Below are positions 33,674-43,473 of a stretch of 64,000 bases of DNA, piece by piece (within the stretch, counting starts at the first letter, position 1; the number at the start of each line of letters is the position of its first letter). Below the pieces are notes generated by a model. It worked only from the letters and a program-made list of their open reading frames with translations. It was not told the DNA's origin and did no database searches. The DNA lies in NCBI GenBank assembly GCA_947503335.1, contig CANNCY010000003.1:434001-498000 (forward strand). Direction: 5' to 3'. Source of the stretch: an uncultured Pseudomonadales bacterium. GTDB lineage: Bacteria; Pseudomonadota; Gammaproteobacteria; Pseudomonadales; CANNCY01. The position numbers and the translations under genes were made by a program.

Positions 33674-34708
33674 ATGAGAATAAAAAAGAGGTATGCCGTA
33701 TTACTCGCCAGTATCGCTACGCTGGTTGTTTGGCCGATGCAGCGTGACGACTTACTCATTGATGTTGAGACTCCCCAGGCTGTTGTTATCAAGAGCGGTG
33801 AATCGAGTACGCCTAGCGAGCTAAGTGCCGGTGAGGAGGCACAAGCTGATGAAGGCTTTGAAGAAACGCCTAGATATATGCGCATAAGCCTACAGCAGCT
33901 TAGGTTTGAAATGCTGTCGGCATATGAGATTGATCCCGATGCATTTCTTTATGCACTTCAGATGCTCCCAGATGATGTTTATCTTGAAGCCATATATTTC
34001 TCGTTCTGCCATTATAATGAAGAACGGCCTTGCGAGATTGCACCTAGTGAAAACTACATTAAGCTGGCAATGACTAGCCGTGATGTGGCGGTTAACTATG
34101 CTAGGTGGCTATACTCTGAGCAACAATACGAAGCAGTAGATCAGCTTTTGGTGCATATGCTGACGTTACCAATAGACGACGATTATTGGCGAAGGTCCAG
34201 GTTACAAGCATTGGTCGAAGCGAATGAAAGCGGTGTGCCGATAAAGAGTCAGCAGGTAAGAAGAATGCTGAATTATCGATATAAAGCTCATGGATCTACA
34301 TGTAGTTGGGCTGTCGGTCAGAGACGATCTATCGATGCGTGTAAGGCATTAGCGAGCCAATATCCACACGACGTCGAAGTCGCTGGGGCCGGTATTGAAT
34401 TGCTTAGATTAGATATTGCTTATCATGAAAAAAAAATAACGTACAAAGAGCGCGGTAATGCACAGCAGGTGATATTTGATCGTTACCGCGAAGCCGATAA
34501 ACGAGACAGACACCGCCAGGCCGAAGCTGGGATTACTGATCGAATCAAATTAGCAAAATCTTTACAAGGCGGTGGGCGCTTAAATGTTGATGATCTTGAA
34601 TTCTATTCCTACGAGATCGACCAAGTAATAGAACTGCTAAAACTAAACAAACGAGAAGAAGCACGCACGCTAATTGAGCAACTTGAGCTTGATAAGTTGG
34701 GTGTATAG
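33674..34708 (+). CDS. Hypothetical exported or membrane-anchored protein
   Basis: The 344-residue protein has one N-terminal hydrophobic segment (YAVLLASIATLVVWPM) and a mainly helical remainder with two possible TPR-like stretches (VNYARWLYSEQQYEAVDQLLVHML). I see no catalytic motif. I took the ATG at 33674, which has an AGGGA site, over one four codons earlier. It lies 17 bp upstream of the CreA-like gene and may be co-transcribed with it. Confidence 0.55.
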   Translation: MRIKKRYAVLLASIATLVVWPMQRDDLLIDVETPQAVVIKSGESSTPSELSAGEEAQADEGFEETPRYMRISLQQLRFEMLSAYEIDPDAFLYALQMLPDDVYLEAIYFSFCHYNEERPCEIAPSENYIKLAMTSRDVAVNYARWLYSEQQYEAVDQLLVHMLTLPIDDDYWRRSRLQALVEANESGVPIKSQQVRRMLNYRYKAHGSTCSWAVGQRRSIDACKALASQYPHDVEVAGAGIELLRLDIAYHEKKITYKERGNAQQVIFDRYREADKRDRHRQAEAGITDRIKLAKSLQGGGRLNVDDLEFYSYEIDQVIELLKLNKREEARTLIEQLELDKLGV

Positions 34709-34725
34709 ATTGAATTGAGGAAGTC

Positions 34726-35184
34726 ATGAAAAAACGAATACTACTGCCATTATTAGCAGCACTCACCACCGGCTGCTCAGACAAAGCCGAAGTAGGCAAC
34801 GTAGACCTAGGCATCTTTAGCCTAAAAGACGTATCGATCAAAAACTTAAAAGACGAGAAGATTAGTGGTGTAACTTGCCACATTGCATCGGTAGATGCCG
34901 ATTTTAGTTTTTCTGACCCAAGCGATAGTTCGATATCGTGTCGCCAAACTGGGCCGATTACTAAAGAGATGATTGCGTCGATTGATAAGTCAAAGTCAGG
35001 CGAGGTGGTGTTTAAGCAATCGAAGAGCATCTTCTTTAAAACGATGAAGGTGCGTCGTATTTATGATGCTGAGACCCAGACTTTGCTGTACTTGTCGTAT
35101 ACAACTAAAGAGACTGACAGTAGCTTTAAGCACAGTCTGTCGACTGTGCCGTTGTGGGGTACAGAGTCGTATAATAACGACTAG
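34726..35184 (+). CDS. creA: CreA family lipoprotein
   Basis: The 152-residue protein has a lipobox LTTGC and matches CreA (PF05981): VGNVDLGIFSLKDVSIKNLKDEKISGVTCHIAS, DPSDSSISCRQTGPI, and FFKTMKVRRIYDAETQTLLYLSYTTK. CreA is a conserved envelope protein of unknown role. A GAGGAAG ribosome site precedes the ATG. It follows the hypothetical exported protein by 17 bp. Confidence 0.85.
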   Translation: MKKRILLPLLAALTTGCSDKAEVGNVDLGIFSLKDVSIKNLKDEKISGVTCHIASVDADFSFSDPSDSSISCRQTGPITKEMIASIDKSKSGEVVFKQSKSIFFKTMKVRRIYDAETQTLLYLSYTTKETDSSFKHSLSTVPLWGTESYNND

Positions 35185-35255
35185 CCTGTCATGTTTTAAG
35201 ATTGGGTCAGGAAATCCCTGACCCATTAGCTAGATTAAATTTGTTACGTTAGCCT

Positions 35256-35684
35256 TCAGTGTAGTTTTACCTTCTCTACCGCTTCAATCAACGCGAGCGT
35301 TGAGTCTTTTGACCGGTCTATGAAAAGATTGCCCGTGTCGTCGCAAAACCTAGCTTTAATGCTCTCTTGATCTTCGGGATCTAGTTTGTCGATGTTAAAT
35401 CCGCGCATTTTCCAACTTCCAAAGCTGCGGTCGTCGATGCGCTCTAAAGCATGGATTTGACAGTCGTGATGGCGGGGGTCTTGTGAAATCTCGTTGTAGA
35501 GATCACGCACGACAGCTTTATCTCCTTCTAGTACCTGCAGAAATACCATTCCTGAATTCAGTAGAATACCCGATACATCTTTACTAGCATTATTTTCTTC
35601 AGCAGTCGCAAAGATATCTTTTAAAAGTGGCCAATCAACAAGGCTGGTCGATTCACTACTGTAGACTAGTCTTACCAGTTCCAT
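35256..35684 (-). CDS. Stand-alone BLUF-domain blue-light photoreceptor
   Basis: From the ATG at 35684 the protein has 142 residues. Conserved BLUF positions are present: MELVRLVYSS with the flavin-side tyrosine at residue 7, the asparagine region NNASKDVSGILL, the glutamine in FLQVLEG, and FGSWKM near the end with Trp. BLUF domains bind FAD and signal blue light by hydrogen-bond rearrangement. No output domain is attached, so it must act through a partner. The start has an AGAGGT ribosome site; a longer frame to 35711 lacks one. Confidence 0.88.
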   Translation of the reverse strand: MELVRLVYSSESTSLVDWPLLKDIFATAEENNASKDVSGILLNSGMVFLQVLEGDKAVVRDLYNEISQDPRHHDCQIHALERIDDRSFGSWKMRGFNIDKLDPEDQESIKARFCDDTGNLFIDRSKDSTLALIEAVEKVKLH

Positions 35685-35913
35685 ATGTACCTCTCTATCA
35701 TCTGGATGCAAGCTGCGGTTGTTCCGCTTACAGAAAGATTAGCCTCTTAGAAGCAATGCACTACATAATTTTTTTGTATTGAAACGGTTCCGAAGCATGA
35801 TGTAAGCACTATTGATAATAGTTACGCATCTATAGCTATACATCGATTTTTAGAGAAAGCGGGCCGTCTGATGGGAAATAAGCAAAGTTTTACGGCTGAA
35901 TATGAAGAAAGTT

Positions 35914-35937
35914 GATCAGCCCTAAACAGGGCTGATC
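35914..35937. terminator. Hairpin downstream of tmRNA
   Basis: GATCAGCCCT (35914-35923) pairs with AGGGCTGATC (35928-35937) around a 4-base loop. It lies 8 bp beyond the 3' end of the tmRNA gene on the minus strand. T residues lie on both sides but the run is longer in the plus direction (TTTGTTTTT), so it may work in both directions. Confidence 0.7.
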
Positions 35938-35945
35938 TTTGTTTT

Positions 35946-36339
35946 TGGTGGAGCTGGCGGGATTTGAACCCGCGTCCGCCAGTTCGCTGCTTAGCGATCT
36001 ACATGCTTAGTACCCTCAATTAAATTTAACCGCAAGCGACCCGGTGGCCAGGGTGCAATTGGCGAGCTTAGCTAATGTTTAACAGCGCCACTCTAAGCAA
36101 GCTTTGCTGCGATCCTGTTCTAGATGACAGTGAGTAACGCGGGGCAGGCACCTTGTTACACACCGCTAGTTCGGTATTAAGGAACTAGTTTTGTGGCTTT
36201 AACTGCTTACGCAGCCATTGCACCACTGTAGTTATCGTCGTTTGCAACTATAACATTACAGCTTTGGATTTACGTGATTGGCTGTCATCACGACATGCAC
36301 ACTAAGTTTTGATACCGTCGTCGAATCCAAGTCAGCCCC
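35946..36339 (-). ncRNA. ssrA: Transfer-messenger RNA (tmRNA, ssrA)
   Basis: Read on the minus strand the gene begins GGGGCTGACTTGGATTCGAC and ends with a T-arm-like GGGTTCAAATCCCGCCAGC followed by TCCACCA, a complete one-piece tmRNA of 394 bases. The tRNA-like ends pair across the molecule. The mRNA part (36245 down to 36207) encodes ANDDNYSGAMAA and a stop, a tag with the standard AA end recognised by ClpXP. tmRNA with SmpB rescues stalled ribosomes; smpB lies 9.4 kb away at 45723-46196. The 5' end lies only 21 bp after the stop of the DUF1501 gene, so its promoter probably lies within that gene's end. Confidence 0.97.
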
Positions 36340-36360
36340 AAAACTGCGTGTAAGCAGGTC

Positions 36361-37503
36361 TTAAATGATACGGCATATGGGGCGAGTAGCAAAGCGTAAC
36401 TTTGCCGAAGGCAGTACAGCCTTTAATTGTGCATCAGTTAACCCCCAATGCTGCTTAAGCAATGCTGCTTGCCAGTCAAAAATATTACTGGTGGGCATTA
36501 GATCGCGCTGTTCAAACAGTTGATGTTTAGCTAGCCCTGGCCACTCGCCCATTATCTGCCCGCCCTGTATCGCACCACCAACTATAAACATAGCACTGGC
36601 TGTGCCGTGGTCGGTGCCGGCGGTGCCGTTTTGGGCGGCGGTGCGGCCAAACTCGGTAGTTACGATCACCGCGGTATCTTGCCAAACATCGCCCAACGAA
36701 TCGCGCAGTGCGGCTATGCCATCATCTAGTTGGCTTAGCTGTTGTTTAAGGCGTTGGGCCTGCCGGTTGTGAGTGTCCCAGCCGCCCAGTTCTAGCATGG
36801 CTGCATTCATCGATGAGTCGTCACGAATTAACTTGCCGCAGGCGGTGGCGAGTTCTGCAAACTGCTGTCTAACGCGTTTACTAGAGTCGGCTTTGTCTCG
36901 AATATCTACGCCCATCGACAATGCTTGCGCGAAATCTTCGTCGTATTGATACAGCTTTTTAAGCTCGTCGTAGAGATAATCATTGTCGCTATTTAAACTG
37001 CTGGGATACCAGTTAACCGCTTTGTTATTGTCATCGCCTCTTAATGCCCCTGGCGTTGTTCGCGATACGCTAACGGCTTGCCCGTTTGTTGCGTTAATCG
37101 CACGTGCTAGCCAACCGTCGTCGGTTTCAACTTTGCCTACGGCGGCTTCTAAAAAGTCTTGGCCATCAAAATGCGAACGCCCTTGGTAGCCAGACCCTAC
37201 CGCGACAATGGGCAGCAATTGCTTCTCTTGATACATCTTATGTAGATGCTTTAAAGAAGGGTGCAGACCAAACTGGCTGTTTAGCGGTAGCAGTTGATCT
37301 TTAATGTCGCCATAAAGATCAGGGCGTAATTTAAGAAGATCGTTATCAGCCCGTGGAATAACTGTATGCAAACTATCTAGCGCACCACGCAATACAACCC
37401 AAACAATTTTATTAGGCGAGGGCGAGTTTGCAAGGGCTCCTACACCCGTGCTCATTAGCAACAGCGACGCGCCACCGGCTTTGATTAGTTGACGGCGATT
37501 CAT
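36361..37503 (-). CDS. DUF1501 family protein, twin-arginine signal
   Basis: The 380-residue protein begins MNRRQLIKAGGASLLLMSTG, a Tat-like signal. Body motifs are those of DUF1501 (sulfatase-like fold): VVLRGALDSLHTVIPR, LHPSLKHLHKMYQ, SHFDGQDFLE, LELGGWDTHNRQ and VTTEFGRTAAQNGTAGTDHGTASAM. The two gene ends lie one base apart from the DUF1800 gene upstream, the standard pair found in many Proteobacteria and Planctomycetes. The pair's biochemical role is not established. Confidence 0.9.
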   Translation of the reverse strand: MNRRQLIKAGGASLLLMSTGVGALANSPSPNKIVWVVLRGALDSLHTVIPRADNDLLKLRPDLYGDIKDQLLPLNSQFGLHPSLKHLHKMYQEKQLLPIVAVGSGYQGRSHFDGQDFLEAAVGKVETDDGWLARAINATNGQAVSVSRTTPGALRGDDNNKAVNWYPSSLNSDNDYLYDELKKLYQYDEDFAQALSMGVDIRDKADSSKRVRQQFAELATACGKLIRDDSSMNAAMLELGGWDTHNRQAQRLKQQLSQLDDGIAALRDSLGDVWQDTAVIVTTEFGRTAAQNGTAGTDHGTASAMFIVGGAIQGGQIMGEWPGLAKHQLFEQRDLMPTSNIFDWQAALLKQHWGLTDAQLKAVLPSAKLRFATRPICRII

Positions 37504-37504
37504 G

Positions 37505-38824
37505 TTATCTCCTCAAAAACTCGGGGCTCATTAACAAAAGGGCGAGTGACTGTTGCTTGCTGCCTGCTCGCAAAATAATTTGGCGCGAGTGGTTGCTTAG
37601 CTGATCGCCAAAGAGCTGGTCTAACAGTGTTTCAACATTCTTTACATCGCGTCGCCATAGGCGTGCAAACTGCTGGCTAAAGTCGGCGCGGGCTACCATC
37701 GAACTAGGCGATAGCCACGCGTCGGCAGTGTCGTCAAAGCCCGCGGGCGAGCCAGCGCTAAAGGGCAGTTGCCCTAGCTCGCGCAATGCCTTGGCAAACC
37801 GTTTAGGATTGTCAGAGGGCAGGGTGGCTGCGCGCATGGCCGATAGATAAAACTCGCGCGGCGATTTAAATTTTTGCGGTTCGCTATGCCAGCTTTCTTC
37901 GAGATCGATGAGTGCTTCAAAAACGGCTTTTAAATCACCCTTGGTGTGTATCCATACTTTGCTTAACGCCTTAACTGCATCGGTACTAGGTGTATCACTT
38001 ATAAAATGCGTGGCGATCTTTTTACAAACAAAATCGGCGCAGCGCTGGTCGCGGGCTAAGTCTTTTAAAATGGCTAGCCCTTGGGCCTCGCCCTTCTGAC
38101 GATAGCGTTTACCCAATACAACGCGGTCGCCCGGTTCATGAATCGCTGATCTAAACACAAAGCCTTGTTCGTCGCCCTCTGAGTCTTTGCGAGCAATGCT
38201 AAACCCGGTAATGGCTTTGGCGAGTTCTAATACGTCTTGCTGTTGATAGCCGCTGTTTACACCTAGGGTGTGCAGTTCTAGTATCTCGCGGGCTAGGTTT
38301 TCGTTTAGGCCTTTGTCGCGTCGCTTGCCTATGCGCGAGTTGGGGCCAATAGATTGAGCGTTATCTAGATACGCCAACATGGCAGGGTGGCGTGTAACAG
38401 CCATTAGCATGTCTTCGAAGCGGCCAAATAGATTAGGTGCGATAGCTTCTTTTTCTAGCGATGGCGCTAAAAATTTCATAACCGCGTTTTGGCCGGTGAC
38501 GCTAAAGTGGTTCGAGAAAAAGTCGAGTATTCGCCAGTTGATACTTGGCGTGGCCCTAACGGCGTTATCAGCAGATTCAGTCACCGCCTCAATCATAAGA
38601 GTGCCGGGGCTAGAAGCCTTCATGGCTTTTTTATCATCACCATTGTCACGGCGCATACGATATTGCTTGGCCAACTCGCCTGATGCGCGAGCACCTTTAA
38701 CATGTGAGAGATCAGGGGCTGTTAGACCTTGTTTAAGCCAACGTTTCGCATCGCCCGCTACCGAATGCGATGGGTTAACGCCTAAGCCAAACCTAGTTTG
38801 TGCAATATAGTTTTCTTTATTCAT
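37505..38824 (-). CDS. DUF1800 family protein
   Basis: From the ATG at 38824 the protein has 439 residues. DUF1800 motifs are present: YIAQTRFGLGVNP, ILDFFSNHFSVTG, YLDNAQSIGPNSRIGKRRDKGLNENLAREILELHTLGVNSGYQQQDVLELAKAITGFS, and HEPGDRVVLGKRYRQKGEAQG. It is directly upstream of DUF1501 and co-transcribed. Function is unknown beyond its constant pairing with DUF1501. A longer frame exists but adds 12 unsupported residues. Confidence 0.9.
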   Translation of the reverse strand: MNKENYIAQTRFGLGVNPSHSVAGDAKRWLKQGLTAPDLSHVKGARASGELAKQYRMRRDNGDDKKAMKASSPGTLMIEAVTESADNAVRATPSINWRILDFFSNHFSVTGQNAVMKFLAPSLEKEAIAPNLFGRFEDMLMAVTRHPAMLAYLDNAQSIGPNSRIGKRRDKGLNENLAREILELHTLGVNSGYQQQDVLELAKAITGFSIARKDSEGDEQGFVFRSAIHEPGDRVVLGKRYRQKGEAQGLAILKDLARDQRCADFVCKKIATHFISDTPSTDAVKALSKVWIHTKGDLKAVFEALIDLEESWHSEPQKFKSPREFYLSAMRAATLPSDNPKRFAKALRELGQLPFSAGSPAGFDDTADAWLSPSSMVARADFSQQFARLWRRDVKNVETLLDQLFGDQLSNHSRQIILRAGSKQQSLALLLMSPEFLRR

Positions 38825-38908
38825 GGGCCTAACATAGTCGTTTATGTGTAGGCTGACCACCGACGAAACACTTCTTTACATAAGGGCAAAAGGGCGTAAG
38901 CACAAAAA

Positions 38909-38938
38909 AGCCCCCAAGGTGCAAAACCATTGGGGGCT
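38909..38938 (-). terminator. Rho-independent terminator after the TonB receptor gene
   Basis: Read on the minus strand, AGCCCCCAATGG and CCTTGGGGGCT form a G-C-rich stem, followed by six T residues. It lies 42 bp past the receptor stop at 38980 and separates that gene from the DUF1800-DUF1501 operon. Confidence 0.9.
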
Positions 38939-38979
38939 AAGGGTAGTTACCTTAGGGTAGTAACATAGGGGGAGCTACC

Positions 38980-41940
38980 CTATAGATCCCACTTAAAACT
39001 AACTCGATAGGCTCGCCCATCTACCCCACCTACTGGATAGCGGTTTAGGCCCCAGGTTGGGTCAGTGGTGAACATAGGCTTGTGCTCGAACAGGTTGATT
39101 ACCTGAAGGCTTATCTGAAAATCCTCAAACCCGGTATACGAGGTTGATAGGTTCCAGCTGTGTGCACTGCCTATTTCAATTTCACTACCGTCGGCTGTAT
39201 AAGGGTCGGCGTAAACGTCTTTCATCTTATCGCGGTAAAATCCTTGTAAGCCAGCGCTCCAGTCATCGTTGCTCCATCCAAGATAAAGCTGAGCAGTTAG
39301 TTCTGGATAGCCGTTACGACCTTCATAATTGCTGTAACCTAGTTCGGTGTCTTCGTAGCTTTCTAACAACTTAGTAGCGCTTGCGCTAGCCACAAAGTTA
39401 CCGACATTGGTCTCCAACAAAATATCTGCCTGCAGGTCAACACCTTCAGCGCCTTTGGTACCAAGGTTAAAGTAACTAGTGTTGATCGTCTCGATCATCT
39501 CAGTGGTTACACCAAAGTAAGACGTGTCGTACCAGTTAAGCCCATTACGAGTAAAGTTAGAATCGTATTGGGTGGCACCTTCGTAAACCGTTTCGTATAG
39601 CATCAATAGTGGGTGCTTAACGGTGATAAGGTCTTCGATTTCAACCTTCCAGTAATCAACACTGATACTGGTGGTTTCGGTTGGTCGAACAACTAGACCA
39701 ACAGTGGTGTTGTTGCTTTCTTCAGGGCCAAGATCTGGGTTACTGTTAAAATATGTTAGGTGACTGTCGTAGCCACAGTAAACATCTTCAAAACCGTAAG
39801 GGTCGGTGCCGCCGTATACTGCGTCATTGTGTACGCTCCACTCTTCGCAGCGAACATAGTCGATCACGCTGTAATAACCAGTAGAACCATCAAGATACAG
39901 TTCTTGTAACGAAGGTGCTCTAAAGCCTTCGCTATAGTTGGCACGTAGCATTACCCAATCGGTTGGGTCCCACTTTAGGCCTACGGTTGGCGAAAAGTTA
40001 CTACCAAAATCGCTGTATTCTTCAAAGCGGCCTGCTAATGTTGCGGTCAAATCAAAACCAAGTGGCACAATGGCCTCGCCCGATAATGCGTAGATTTCGC
40101 GATCGGCATCTAGCGGCGAGATCGAACCAAAGTTATAGATCTCGCCATTCAGTAGCTGCTCGTCAGGAATGTTTTCGATTGATTCGTACCGCATTTCGCC
40201 ACTGATCGCGACAGCAAGCTCGCCAGTAGGTATATCAATGTCGTTACGACTTAGTGTAAAGCCGATACTCGCTAACTGGCTGGTACCCTTTTGCTCTGTA
40301 TTGGTTCGAATACGCGCCAAGGTGTCTTCAGAGTTGGTTTCGGTAACATTGATTCCATAGGGCGTAAGATCGATGCCGGCCATGTAAAAGTACTCATAAT
40401 TCTGCACCGCGTCGATCAGTGCCGACTCTTTAGCAAAGTTATAGTTTTTGTCGTTTACATGGTTGCGCGCATAGATCACGTTGGCGTCGTAGTCCCAGTC
40501 ATTAAACACGATACCGGTAAGGCCCGCTGCTATTCTAAAGTCGGTTGTTGTTACCTCTTGAATTTGCTGACCGAGGTCGTCCATGCGCCATGCAGCGGTA
40601 GCAATGTTAAAGTCGGCCGCACCAGGCAAGCCCATGCCACCGGCAAAGTCACCACCTAAAAGATCAGTCGCGTAAGCGTAGGTCGGTTGGCCTAGTGCAC
40701 CATCATTAAAGTTAACCAATCCAGCTAAGTTTAGTGTGCGTAGTGGGTAGGCTTTGTTGTTGTAGGTTGTTGTGCCGCGGTTAAATTGGGCATCCATATA
40801 ACCGTCTGCAAAGCCAAAGTCGTAAACGCCGTTTAGGGTTAGATTAAATCGTTCACGCTCGGGCGTTAAGATAAATTGCTCTTGCGAGCCACAGTAAAGC
40901 GAGTTGGTCGAATACGACTCGAACTTATCCTCTTCGGCACAGCTATCTAAGTGGTTGTATAGAATGTAGCGTGCACTTGGGTCGTTACGTTTTAACCGTG
41001 GATACGCTAAGGCTTCTAGCGCTGGGTCGCCAAAGGTCCAGTTTAAGAACGAACGCTGGTCAAAGTTTGCTTTGTCTTCAGTGATGTTGCCGTAACTGTC
41101 GATGATGCCGTTGGTTGCATAGCCAGGGTCTAGATTGCCATATACATCTAGCCAGCTATTGGGCTGCAAAAAGTCGCGATCGGTATTAAAGGCTTCACTG
41201 TTTTTAAAGAAGTTAACATTGGCCATGATGTTGCCTTTGTCAAACGACTTACCCCACATTACGTTGAGGCTTTGCTCTTCGCCGCCACCCTGTTCAGGAA
41301 CATAAGCCATACCCGAAATTTGAGTGCCTTCATAATCTTTACGAAGAATAAAGTTAAGCACACCCGTCATCGCATCAGAGCCATAGGTTGCTGAGGCACC
41401 CGCTAGATACACTTCTACACGCTCAATTGCATCAAGTGATAGTTGGTTTACGTCGACAAAGCTATCGGTGATACCTTGACCAAATGAATAGGCGGCAACA
41501 CGACGGCCGTTAACTAACACTAGGTTTCGGCTTACACCCAAGCCACGCAGCGACACACTTTGTGCGCCAGCAATAAAGTTGGTTTCGGTTTCGATCATCG
41601 ATGCGCCGTTGTTAGCGGTGATTTTAGCTAACAGTTCGCTCACTGTACCGGCGCCAGAGTTTTCGATATCCACTCGCGAGATCATCTGAATGGGCGCTGT
41701 GGTAATCGCGTTGTCTTTCATCTTGATCTTAGAGCCGGTCACGTAGATTTCTTCTACTGCCTTTTGCGAGCCTTCAATTTCGATATCTACTTCACGTTCA
41801 ACAGTGACAGCTTCGCCATCACGCGTTTCGATGGTTACCGTTTCTACTTGAGCTTCATCCTCTTGAGCTAAAGCACTATTGGCGATTGATATCGACGCCA
41901 ATGCGATAACTGCGGCGATCGGTTTTTTGTTAAATCGCAT
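38980..41940 (-). CDS. TonB-dependent receptor
   Basis: The 986-residue outer-membrane protein has a signal peptide (AAVIALASISIANSALAQ). The TonB box is EEIYVTG near residue 65, then the plug: TTAPIQMISRVDIENSGAGTVSELLAKITANNGASMIETETNFIAGAQSVSLRGLGVSRNLVLVNGRR. The barrel ends YRVSFKWDL with the usual C-terminal aromatic. It has the style of the oligosaccharide- or peptide-associated receptors common in marine Gammaproteobacteria. It is single-gene, ended by its own terminator. The 294 bp upstream (41941-42234) separate it from kynU; they hold one GGGCGAGT octamer (42058) and presumably its promoter. Confidence 0.92.
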   Translation of the reverse strand: MRFNKKPIAAVIALASISIANSALAQEDEAQVETVTIETRDGEAVTVEREVDIEIEGSQKAVEEIYVTGSKIKMKDNAITTAPIQMISRVDIENSGAGTVSELLAKITANNGASMIETETNFIAGAQSVSLRGLGVSRNLVLVNGRRVAAYSFGQGITDSFVDVNQLSLDAIERVEVYLAGASATYGSDAMTGVLNFILRKDYEGTQISGMAYVPEQGGGEEQSLNVMWGKSFDKGNIMANVNFFKNSEAFNTDRDFLQPNSWLDVYGNLDPGYATNGIIDSYGNITEDKANFDQRSFLNWTFGDPALEALAYPRLKRNDPSARYILYNHLDSCAEEDKFESYSTNSLYCGSQEQFILTPERERFNLTLNGVYDFGFADGYMDAQFNRGTTTYNNKAYPLRTLNLAGLVNFNDGALGQPTYAYATDLLGGDFAGGMGLPGAADFNIATAAWRMDDLGQQIQEVTTTDFRIAAGLTGIVFNDWDYDANVIYARNHVNDKNYNFAKESALIDAVQNYEYFYMAGIDLTPYGINVTETNSEDTLARIRTNTEQKGTSQLASIGFTLSRNDIDIPTGELAVAISGEMRYESIENIPDEQLLNGEIYNFGSISPLDADREIYALSGEAIVPLGFDLTATLAGRFEEYSDFGSNFSPTVGLKWDPTDWVMLRANYSEGFRAPSLQELYLDGSTGYYSVIDYVRCEEWSVHNDAVYGGTDPYGFEDVYCGYDSHLTYFNSNPDLGPEESNNTTVGLVVRPTETTSISVDYWKVEIEDLITVKHPLLMLYETVYEGATQYDSNFTRNGLNWYDTSYFGVTTEMIETINTSYFNLGTKGAEGVDLQADILLETNVGNFVASASATKLLESYEDTELGYSNYEGRNGYPELTAQLYLGWSNDDWSAGLQGFYRDKMKDVYADPYTADGSEIEIGSAHSWNLSTSYTGFEDFQISLQVINLFEHKPMFTTDPTWGLNRYPVGGVDGRAYRVSFKWDL

Positions 41941-42234
41941 GCAAGTTCCCCTTTGTGTTGTTGTGTACGTACGCCGTTATCTCTGTGGCGTTAGTGACTA
42001 GGCTAACGGGGTTAATCGATTAAAAAAGTGCGAGCAAGATGGCCTGCGTGCATATCGGGGCGAGTTGAGGAACTAAAAAATATCGTACAAAAAATAGGCG
42101 GTTTGGTGCGGTAAATTGACGTTATGTTGCGATAAGGATTTTTGTCTAATCTAAACAAATTTTAGTTCACGATAAGAGCAGAGATTAGTAAGCAGTTATC
42201 GGCGACAAAACGCCGCCATTGTGCGATGAAATTT

Positions 42235-43473
42235 TTAGGTGACAGCGTTTTTTGTTTGCCAGCGGCAGTCTAAATGTTCGTCATTCGATAAGCATTCGGC
42301 GATATGGTGGGCGGTATTAGCGATATCGATGTAACGCAGATACAGAGGCGTTAGCCCAATTCTTAGTATATTGGGTGCTCTAAAGTCGGCGATCACGCCG
42401 CGCTCGATTAAGGCTTGGCACAACCCGTAAGCGTGCTCGTGATAAAAGCTTACCTGGCTGCCGCGCTGTTCGGCATCGCGTGGCGAGGCGAGTGTTAACT
42501 CGCCCAATAAGCCAAGCTGTTCGATTTGCGCAATCAATAGATTACCAAGCGCCATCGATTTCATACGTATGCTATGCATATCGAGGCCATCAAATACATC
42601 AAGCGCAGCGTCAATCGCAGCCATCGATAAGATCGGCGGCGTACCTGTTAGCAGTTGTTTAATGCTGTTGCTTGGCGTGTATTCGGGCGAAAAATCAAAG
42701 GGGGCACTATGGCCCATCCAACCATAAATAGGTTGGGCTAGTTTACCTAGGTGATTGGCATTGACGTAGGCGAATCCCGGAGCCCCTGGCCCACCATTTA
42801 AAAACTTATAGGTACAGCCGACGGCAAAGTCGACGTTGCATTGATCTAGGTGCACGGGCAATGCGCCGGCGCTGTGGGCTAAATCGACTAGCATCATTGC
42901 GCCCTTTGAATGGGCGCTGGCGGTGAGGCTAGCAACGTCTAGCAGATTGCCGGTTCTAAAGTTAACCTGCGTAGCCATCACCAATAATGTGTCGCTGTCT
43001 ATGTGTTGGGCGAGTTCAGACTCGTCAACGGTAACCAGTTGCAACTCGCCCTGATCTAATAATTGTTGTAGCCCTTGTACAATGTAGAGGTCAGTACCAA
43101 AGTTGTCGGTAGTTGATATAATCTTAAAGCGCTCTGGCTTGGCTTGTTTCGCCAAGCAGATAAGCTTAAACAGATTGACCGAGATAGAGTCACAACAAAT
43201 GGTTGTACCTTTGGTCGCTCCAATCAACGCTGCAATCTTGTTGCCTACGGTGACGGGTAGGTTGATCCAATCTGCTGTATTCCAACTTTTAATACCATCG
43301 ACAGCCCACTGTGTTGCGGCGGTGTCAGCAACACGTTGTTGTGTGGCATAGGTCGACAGCCCTAACGAGTTGCCGTCTAAATAAATAGTACCGGGCGCGA
43401 TCACAAATTGATCGCGCAAGGGGGCGAGTGGATCTGCCAGATCCATCTGTTCACATTGTTCTTTTGTAATCAT
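42235..43473 (-). CDS. kynU: Kynureninase
   Basis: The 412-residue PLP enzyme shows IYLDGNSLGLS at the start, DLAHSAGALPVHLDQCNVDFAVGCTYKFLNGGPGAPGF (Schiff-base lysine in TYKFLN), and IYGWMGH. Kynureninase cleaves kynurenine to anthranilate and alanine in tryptophan breakdown. Its ATG overlaps the formamidase stop by four bases, and a transporter gene precedes that, forming a small tryptophan-catabolic operon. Tryptophan 2,3-dioxygenase is not in the window. Confidence 0.95.
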   Translation of the reverse strand: MITKEQCEQMDLADPLAPLRDQFVIAPGTIYLDGNSLGLSTYATQQRVADTAATQWAVDGIKSWNTADWINLPVTVGNKIAALIGATKGTTICCDSISVNLFKLICLAKQAKPERFKIISTTDNFGTDLYIVQGLQQLLDQGELQLVTVDESELAQHIDSDTLLVMATQVNFRTGNLLDVASLTASAHSKGAMMLVDLAHSAGALPVHLDQCNVDFAVGCTYKFLNGGPGAPGFAYVNANHLGKLAQPIYGWMGHSAPFDFSPEYTPSNSIKQLLTGTPPILSMAAIDAALDVFDGLDMHSIRMKSMALGNLLIAQIEQLGLLGELTLASPRDAEQRGSQVSFYHEHAYGLCQALIERGVIADFRAPNILRIGLTPLYLRYIDIANTAHHIAECLSNDEHLDCRWQTKNAVT

